Shown one piece after another: positions 26,034 to 30,642 of a stretch of 30,642 nt of DNA. The notes under the pieces are model-generated. The model made no database searches. It was not told where the DNA came from and saw nothing but the letters and a program-made list of their open reading frames with translations. How positions within the stretch are numbered: the first letter of the stretch is position 1; every line of letters begins with the position of its first letter. The stretch lies in contig DOUW01000263.1 of assembly GCA_003520365.1 (NCBI GenBank), positions 1 through 30,642 on the forward strand, given 5' to 3'. A program made the position numbers and the translations under genes. Source of the stretch: Massilia sp. Lineage in GTDB: Bacteria > Pseudomonadota > Gammaproteobacteria > Burkholderiales > Burkholderiaceae_D.

Positions 26034-26402
26034 ATGGCAACCAAGAATAATATCGGCCCGCGCCGCCTCGTCGTCGGCGCACACTACGGCGTCAAGGACT
26101 GGCTGGCGCAACGCGTCACCGCGATCGTGATGGTGGTCTACACCGTCATCCTGCTGGGCACCTTCCTGACCGCACAGAATTTCACCTACGAAGGCTGGGC
26201 TTCGCTGTTCTCGCGCCAGTGGTTCAAGCTCTTCACGGCTGTCACCTTCTTCGGCCTGTTCTACCACGTGTGGGTGGGCGTCCGTGACATCTGGATGGAC
26301 TACGTCAAACCGGCCGGCATCAAGCTGGCCCTGCAGATCGCCACCGTGCTCGTGCTGATTGCCTACGCCGTGTGGACTGTGCAAATTCTCTGGAGCGTGT
26401 AA
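26034..26402 (+). CDS. sdhD: Succinate dehydrogenase, hydrophobic membrane anchor
   Basis: A 122-aa subunit with three transmembrane helices (about 27-47, 66-86, 97-119). H78 in FYHVWVGVRD aligns with the second haem ligand, and the DYVKP segment at 89-93 carries the tyrosine near the quinone site. The ATG at 26034 comes two bases after the sdhC stop; GGAG is about eleven bases upstream, so translation is probably coupled. Confidence 0.95.
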   Translation: MATKNNIGPRRLVVGAHYGVKDWLAQRVTAIVMVVYTVILLGTFLTAQNFTYEGWASLFSRQWFKLFTAVTFFGLFYHVWVGVRDIWMDYVKPAGIKLALQIATVLVLIAYAVWTVQILWSV

Positions 26403-26404
26403 TC

Positions 26405-28183
26405 GTGGCAGCAATCAATACTGCAATCCCCACCCGTCAATTCGATGTGGTCATCGTTGGCGCCGGTGGTTCCGGCCTGCGCGCCGCACTGCAACTGACC
26501 GAAGCCGGCCTGAACGTGGCCGTGCTGTCGAAGGTGTTCCCGACCCGTTCGCACACCGTGGCGGCGCAGGGCGGCATCGGCGCTTCGTTGGGCAACATGA
26601 GCGAAGACGACTGGTACTGGCACATGTTCGACACCGTCAAGGGTTCGGACTACCTGGGGGACCAGGACGCCATCGAATTCATGTGCCGCGAAGCACCGAA
26701 GGTCGTCTACGAGCTGGAACACTTCGGCATGCCGTTCGACCGCAACCCGGACGGCACCATCTACCAGCGTCCGTTCGGCGGCCACACCGCCAACTTCGGC
26801 GAGAAGCCGGTGCAGCGCGCCTGCGCGGCCGCCGACCGTACCGGCCACGCCCTGCTGCACACCCTGTACCAGCGTAACGTGCGTTCGCGCACCCACTTCT
26901 TCGTCGAATGGCAGGCCCTGGACCTGGTCCGCAACGCGGACGGCGACGTGCTGGGCGTGGTCGCCCTCGAAATGGAAACCGGCGACGTCATGATGCTGCA
27001 GGCGAAGACCACCATCTTCGCCACCGGCGGCGCCGGCCGTATCTTCGCCGCGTCGACCAACGCCTTCATCAACACCGGCGACGGCCTGGGCATGGCGGCG
27101 CGCGCCGGCATCCCGCTGCAGGACATGGAGTTCTGGCAGTTCCACCCGACCGGCGTGGCCGGCGCGGGCGTCCTGATCACCGAAGGCGTGCGCGGCGAAG
27201 GCGGCATCCTGATCAACTCGAACGGCGAGCGCTTCATGGAGCGCTATGCGCCGACCCTGAAGGACCTGGCGCCGCGCGACTTCGTCTCGCGCTCGATGGA
27301 CCAGGAGATCAAGGAAGGCCGCGGCGTCGGCCCGAACAAGGACCACGTCCTGCTCGACCTGCGTCACATCGGCGCCGACACGATCAAAAAGCGCCTGCCG
27401 TCGATTCTCGAAATCGGCCACAAGTTCGCCAACGTCGACGCGACCAAGGAACCGATCCCGGTCGTCCCGACCATCCACTACCAGATGGGCGGCATCCCGA
27501 CCAACATCCACGGCCAGGTCGTCACCCCTGACGGCACCGGTGGCCAGAAGGTCGTCAACGGCCTGTACGCTATCGGCGAATGCTCGTGCGTCTCGGTGCA
27601 CGGCGCGAACCGCCTGGGCACCAACTCGCTGCTCGACCTGGTCGTCTTCGGCCGCGCCGCCGGCAACCACATCGTCGGCCAGAACCTGAAGGCGCAGGGC
27701 AACCGCGCGCTGCCGAAGGACTTCGCCGACTACGCGCTGGACCGCCTGAACCGCCAGGAAACCTCGACCGGCGGCGAAAAGGTGCAGCACGTCGCCAACG
27801 ACATCCGCGCCACGATGCAGAAATACTGCGGCGTGTTCCGTACCCAGGAACTGATGGACCAGGGCGTCAGGGAAATCATGAAGCTCGACGAGCGCCGCAA
27901 GCACGTCTCGTTCAAGGACAAGTCGAAGGTGTTCAACACCGCTCGCATCGAAGCGATCGAGCTGGACAACCTGATCGAAGTGGCCAAGGCGACCATCGTC
28001 TCGGCAGCGGCGCGCAAGGAATCGCGCGGCGCCCACGCCCACAGCGACTTCCCGGAACGCGACGACCAGAACTGGATGAAGCACACCCTGTTCTACTCGG
28101 AAGGCAACCGTCTCGACTACAAGCCGGTCGTGACCAAGCCGCTGACGGTCGATACCTTCAAACCGAAGCCACGTACGTTCTGA
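26405..28183 (+). CDS. sdhA: Succinate dehydrogenase, flavoprotein subunit
   Basis: A 592-aa subunit that oxidises succinate to fumarate in the cytosol. The FAD-binding fold is at the N-terminus (FDVVIVGAGGSGLRAALQ). H50 in RSHTVAAQGG is the histidine that binds FAD covalently. FHPTG, RDFVSR and HGANRLGTNSLLD are active-site blocks of the family. The GTG at 26405, two bases after the sdhD stop, is chosen; it gives MAAINTAIPTRQFD and the usual family length. An ATG at 26372 inside sdhD is in frame but would add eleven atypical residues. The C-terminus ends KPRTF as in other Betaproteobacteria. Confidence 0.97.
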   Translation: MAAINTAIPTRQFDVVIVGAGGSGLRAALQLTEAGLNVAVLSKVFPTRSHTVAAQGGIGASLGNMSEDDWYWHMFDTVKGSDYLGDQDAIEFMCREAPKVVYELEHFGMPFDRNPDGTIYQRPFGGHTANFGEKPVQRACAAADRTGHALLHTLYQRNVRSRTHFFVEWQALDLVRNADGDVLGVVALEMETGDVMMLQAKTTIFATGGAGRIFAASTNAFINTGDGLGMAARAGIPLQDMEFWQFHPTGVAGAGVLITEGVRGEGGILINSNGERFMERYAPTLKDLAPRDFVSRSMDQEIKEGRGVGPNKDHVLLDLRHIGADTIKKRLPSILEIGHKFANVDATKEPIPVVPTIHYQMGGIPTNIHGQVVTPDGTGGQKVVNGLYAIGECSCVSVHGANRLGTNSLLDLVVFGRAAGNHIVGQNLKAQGNRALPKDFADYALDRLNRQETSTGGEKVQHVANDIRATMQKYCGVFRTQELMDQGVREIMKLDERRKHVSFKDKSKVFNTARIEAIELDNLIEVAKATIVSAAARKESRGAHAHSDFPERDDQNWMKHTLFYSEGNRLDYKPVVTKPLTVDTFKPKPRTF

Positions 28184-28245
28184 TCCACGCAACATTATTG
28201 ATGAGGGCGGGGCACAAGCTCCCGTCCTGACTAGATAGGTAAAAC

Positions 28246-28956
28246 ATGGCACGCACAGTCCACCTGAAGATCTACCGCTACGATCCGGACAAGGATACGA
28301 AGCCTTACATGCAAGACGTCACCGTCGAATTGAAAGACACCGACAAGATGCTGCTCGACGCACTGCAGCGCATCAAGTCCGACGTCGACGACTCGCTGGC
28401 CTTGCGCCGCTCCTGCCGCGAAGGCGTCTGCGGTTCGGACGCGATGAACATCAACGGCAAGAACGGCCTGGCCTGCACCACCAACCTGAACGAGCTGAGC
28501 CAGCCGATCGTGCTGCGTCCTCTGCCGGGCCTGCCGGTGGTGCGCGACCTGATCGTCGACATGACCAACTTCTTCAAGCAGTATCACTCGATCAAGCCGT
28601 TCCTGATCAACGACTCGATCAAGCCGGAGAAGGAACGCCTGCAGTCGCCGGAAGAGCGCGAAGAGCTCGACGGCCTGTACGAGTGCATCCTGTGCGCCTG
28701 CTGCTCGACCTCCTGCCCGTCGTTCTGGTGGAACCCGGACAAGTTCGTCGGTCCGGCCGGCCTGCTGCAGGCCTACCGCTTCATCGCCGACTCGCGCGAC
28801 GAAGCCACCAACGAGCGCCTGGACAACCTGGAAGACCCGTACCGCCTGTTCCGCTGCCACTCGATCATGAACTGCACGGACGTCTGCCCGAAGGGCCTGA
28901 ACCCGAACAAGGCAATCGGCAAGATCAAGGAATTGCTGGTTCGCCGGGCGATCTAA
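28246..28956 (+). CDS. sdhB: Succinate dehydrogenase, iron-sulfur subunit
   Basis: A 236-aa subunit that carries electrons from FAD to the membrane anchor. The [2Fe-2S] site is in [10 protein letters not shown] (C57, C62, D65) with C77, the aspartate replacing a cysteine as in E. coli. The [4Fe-4S] site is [12 protein letters not shown] and the [3Fe-4S] site [14 protein letters not shown]. All ligands are present. It starts 62 bases after sdhA, the largest gap in the operon, which contains an imperfect GGGCGGGG/CTCCCGTCC inverted repeat. TAGGT precedes the ATG. Confidence 0.97.
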   Translation: MARTVHLKIYRYDPDKDTKPYMQDVTVELKDTDKMLLDALQRIKSDVDDSLALRRSCREGVCGSDAMNINGKNGLACTTNLNELSQPIVLRPLPGLPVVRDLIVDMTNFFKQYHSIKPFLINDSIKPEKERLQSPEEREELDGLYECILCACCSTSCPSFWWNPDKFVGPAGLLQAYRFIADSRDEATNERLDNLEDPYRLFRCHSIMNCTDVCPKGLNPNKAIGKIKELLVRRAI

Positions 28957-29000
28957 GGTCTTGTTTGCTTGCGGCCGGCGCCGTATGGCCGGCCGTGGAG

Positions 29001-29026
29001 CGGTGGGTTCGAGAACCCACCCTACG
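29001..29026 (-). repeat. REP-like palindromic repeat, copy 3 (inverted)
   Basis: On the minus strand CGTAGGGTGGG leads into the stem GTGGGTTC with GAACCCAC and a 2-base loop. Same invariant left arm as the other copies. A GC-rich hairpin (CGGCCGGC with GCCGGCCG, 28972-28995, no T run) lies just before it. Confidence 0.8.
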
Positions 29027-29043
29027 AACCCCGGCAACGGAAC

Positions 29044-29073
29044 CGTAGGGTGGGCAGGTCTCCTGCCCACGCG
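29044..29073 (+). repeat. REP-like palindromic repeat, copy 4
   Basis: CGTAGGGTGGG start, stem GTGGGCAGG with CCTGCCCAC, loop TCT, then GCG. It is inverted relative to copy 3, 17 bases away, and in the same direction as copy 5. Confidence 0.8.
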
Positions 29074-29101
29074 TTCAGCCAGCGGTAGATCCGCCACGCA
29101 T

Positions 29102-29129
29102 CGTAGGGTGGGTTCTTGAACCCACGCGG
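29102..29129 (+). repeat. REP-like palindromic repeat, copy 5
   Basis: CGTAGGGTGGG start, stem GTGGGTTC with GAACCCAC, loop TT, then GCGG. Its stem matches copy 3. Last of the three copies between sdhB and sdhE. Confidence 0.8.
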
Positions 29130-29289
29130 TACGAAGCAAGCGCACCATTGCGCGTGCAATCGGACACATCCGTCCGTGTAGGTAACAAGCAGGGCGAACA
29201 GTCAAGCGTCCGTCCCGGGTCGCAAAAATCGGATATCCTCCGCCTGATTGCGACCAATGTATTGTCATAAATACAGTAGAAATACGGTA

Positions 29290-29318
29290 CTGCCGAATGA
29301 CGGCAGCCGGAGTATAGT
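29290..29318 (+). promoter_or_regulatory. Possible promoter of sdhE-gltA with an inverted repeat
   Basis: TATAGT at 29313-29318 matches five of six -10 bases and lies 25 bases before the sdhE start. The -35 region is poor. CTGCCG-AATGA-CGGCAG at 29290-29306 forms an inverted repeat just upstream and could be a regulator site in place of a strong -35. Confidence 0.35.
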
Positions 29319-29342
29319 GTTGACCCAACAAGGGACTCTAGT

Positions 29343-29633
29343 GTGGAAGCACAGCAAAACCCGCAGCACATCACGCATCAATCCGACCCCGCCAACCGTG
29401 CCCGCCTGCGCTGGCGTGCACGCAGGGGACTGCTCGAGAACGATCTGATCCTCACGCGCTTCCTGGATGCGCACGAAGAGGAGCTGACCGACGAAGAGGT
29501 CGATGCGCTGACCCGCTTGCTGGACCTGGCGGACAATCCGCTGATGGACCTGCTGCTGGGCCGCGCCGAGCCCGAAGGGGACGTCGACCTGCCGCATGTG
29601 CGCGCCCTGGTGGCGCGCCTGCGCGAAGCGTAA
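29343..29633 (+). CDS. sdhE: Succinate dehydrogenase flavinylation factor SdhE
   Basis: A 96-aa small helical protein of the SdhE/SDHAF2/YgfY family, which helps attach FAD covalently to SdhA. The RGLLE signature is at 28-32 in RWRARRGLLENDLILTRF. The DEEVDALTRLLDLADNPLMDLLLGR segment is typical of the fold. The start is GTG at 29343 with AAGGGAC upstream; the first 15 residues are polar and poorly conserved in character. It lies between sdhB and gltA, separated from sdhB by the three REP-like copies and probably transcribed with gltA. Confidence 0.95.
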   Translation: MEAQQNPQHITHQSDPANRARLRWRARRGLLENDLILTRFLDAHEEELTDEEVDALTRLLDLADNPLMDLLLGRAEPEGDVDLPHVRALVARLREA

Positions 29634-29688
29634 GCGAAACCCGGTTTCGTTTTATATTTTGTAGATCCACTCCCAAGAAGGAAGTGCC

Positions 29689-30642
29689 ATGAATATCTCT
29701 GATACCAAAGCCACACTGTCGTTCTCGGACGGCAGCCCATCGGTCGACATGCCGATTTACAAAGGCTCGATCGGCCCGGACGTCATCGACATCCGCAAGC
29801 TGTACGGCCAGACCGGCAAGTTCACCTATGACCCTGGCTTCATGTCGACTGCCTCGTGCAATTCGAGCATCACCTACATCGACGGTGACAAGGGCGAGCT
29901 GCTGTACCGCGGCTACCCGATCGAACAGCTGGCAGTGAACTGCGACTTCCTGGAATCCTGCTACCTGCTGCTGAACGGCGAACTGCCGAACGCCGAGCAG
30001 AAGGCCAAGTTCGAGAACACCGTGACCCGTCACACGATGATTCACGAGCAGATGAACTTCTTCTTCCGTGGCTTCCGCCGCGACGCGCACCCGATGTCGG
30101 TCCTGGTCGGCACCGTCGGCGCCCTGGCCTCGTTCTACCACGACTCGCTCGACATCAACGATCCGGAACAGCGCGAAATCTCCGCGATCCGCCTGATCGC
30201 CAAGATGCCGACCCTGGTCGCCATGGCCTACAAGTACTCGATCGGCCAGCCGTTCGTGTACCCGCGCAACGACCTGTCGTACAGCGCCAACTTCATGTAC
30301 ATGATGTTCGCCAACCCGTGCGAAGAGTACAAGGTCAACGACGTGCTGGTGCGCGCCCTGGACCGCATCCTGATCCTGCACGCCGACCACGAGCAGAACG
30401 CATCGACCTCGACCGTCCGCCTGGCCGGCTCGTCGGGCGCGAACCCGTTCGCCTGTATCGCTGCCGGCATCGCCTGCCTGTGGGGCCCTGCCCACGGCGG
30501 CGCCAACGAAGCGGCACTGACCATGCTGAAGGAAATCGGCTCGGTCGAGAACATCCCGGCCTTCATCGAGAAGGTCAAGGACAAGAACTCGGGCGTGAAG
30601 CTGATGGGCTTCGGTCACCGCGTCTACAAGAACTTCGACCCG
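29689..30642 (+). CDS. gltA: Citrate synthase, hexameric type (3' end cut off by window)
   Basis: The first 318 residues are visible and the frame is open to the end. The enzyme joins acetyl-CoA and oxaloacetate to citrate. It is the type II form of Gram-negative bacteria, with an N-terminal beta domain ([20 protein letters not shown]) linked to NADH control in this class. Active-site blocks are HADHEQNAS (about 231-239), GPAHGGAN with H269 and GFGHRVYK with H310; the final catalytic aspartate lies beyond the window. AAGGAAG stands five bases before the ATG. It follows sdhE by 55 bases. Confidence 0.97.
   Translation, partial: MNISDTKATLSFSDGSPSVDMPIYKGSIGPDVIDIRKLYGQTGKFTYDPGFMSTASCNSSITYIDGDKGELLYRGYPIEQLAVNCDFLESCYLLLNGELPNAEQKAKFENTVTRHTMIHEQMNFFFRGFRRDAHPMSVLVGTVGALASFYHDSLDINDPEQREISAIRLIAKMPTLVAMAYKYSIGQPFVYPRNDLSYSANFMYMMFANPCEEYKVNDVLVRALDRILILHADHEQNASTSTVRLAGSSGANPFACIAAGIACLWGPAHGGANEAALTMLKEIGSVENIPAFIEKVKDKNSGVKLMGFGHRVYKNFDP

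Noticed and set aside
26363..28252. A 629-codon open frame opposite sdhA
   Set aside because: Antisense shadow of the flavoprotein gene.

Overview
The window is GC-rich DNA from a betaproteobacterium, most likely Oxalobacteraceae (Massilia or a close relative). The order mdh / GntR regulator / sdhCDAB / sdhE / gltA, with a citrate-lyase-like protein and acnA behind mdh, is typical of Burkholderiales. A DUF2863-like protein, the Burkholderia-type malate dehydrogenase and the codon use agree with this. No rRNA, tRNA, CRISPR array, transposase or phage gene was seen. Almost everything reads as ordinary chromosome.

Layout. (1) 1-841: N-terminal membrane half of an Atm1-type ABC exporter, cut by the window edge. 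(2) 1113-2841: a divergent pair, a disordered Gln/Gly-rich protein (minus) and a KGG-type stress protein (plus), whose upstream regions carry the same two-box element in mirror image. (3) 2920-6260: an unrecognised 133-aa protein, then a tight unit of M14 carboxypeptidase, CYTH phosphohydrolase and an exported serine hydrolase, ending in a strong bidirectional terminator. (4) 6282-7541: DUF2863-like protein (minus). (5) 7925-13593: iron uptake, with a Fur-box promoter, a Fiu-like TonB receptor, the PiuC/YbiX dioxygenase, and convergent to them a second TonB receptor broken by a frameshift. (6) 13797-18601: GNAT acetyltransferase, small membrane protein, a five-PAS hybrid histidine kinase and a small lipoprotein. 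(7) 18626-30642: the TCA-cycle region.

The TCA region has two arms. Leftward run mdh, an HpcH/HpaI-aldolase/citrate-lyase-like gene, a small periplasmic protein translationally coupled to it, and acnA. Rightward run a GntR/HutC-family regulator, sdhC-sdhD-sdhA-sdhB, sdhE and gltA (cut by the window edge). Between mdh and the regulator lies a perfect 16-bp palindrome overlapping a promoter, the obvious candidate operator. The sdhCDAB block is flanked by five copies of a small palindromic REP-like repeat whose stems vary in a compensated way.

The points most worth a second look are the compensated REP-like family, the mirrored two-box promoter of the stress-gene pair, the GntR palindrome at the TCA hub and the frameshifted TonB receptor. 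No wholly new multi-gene system is evident.
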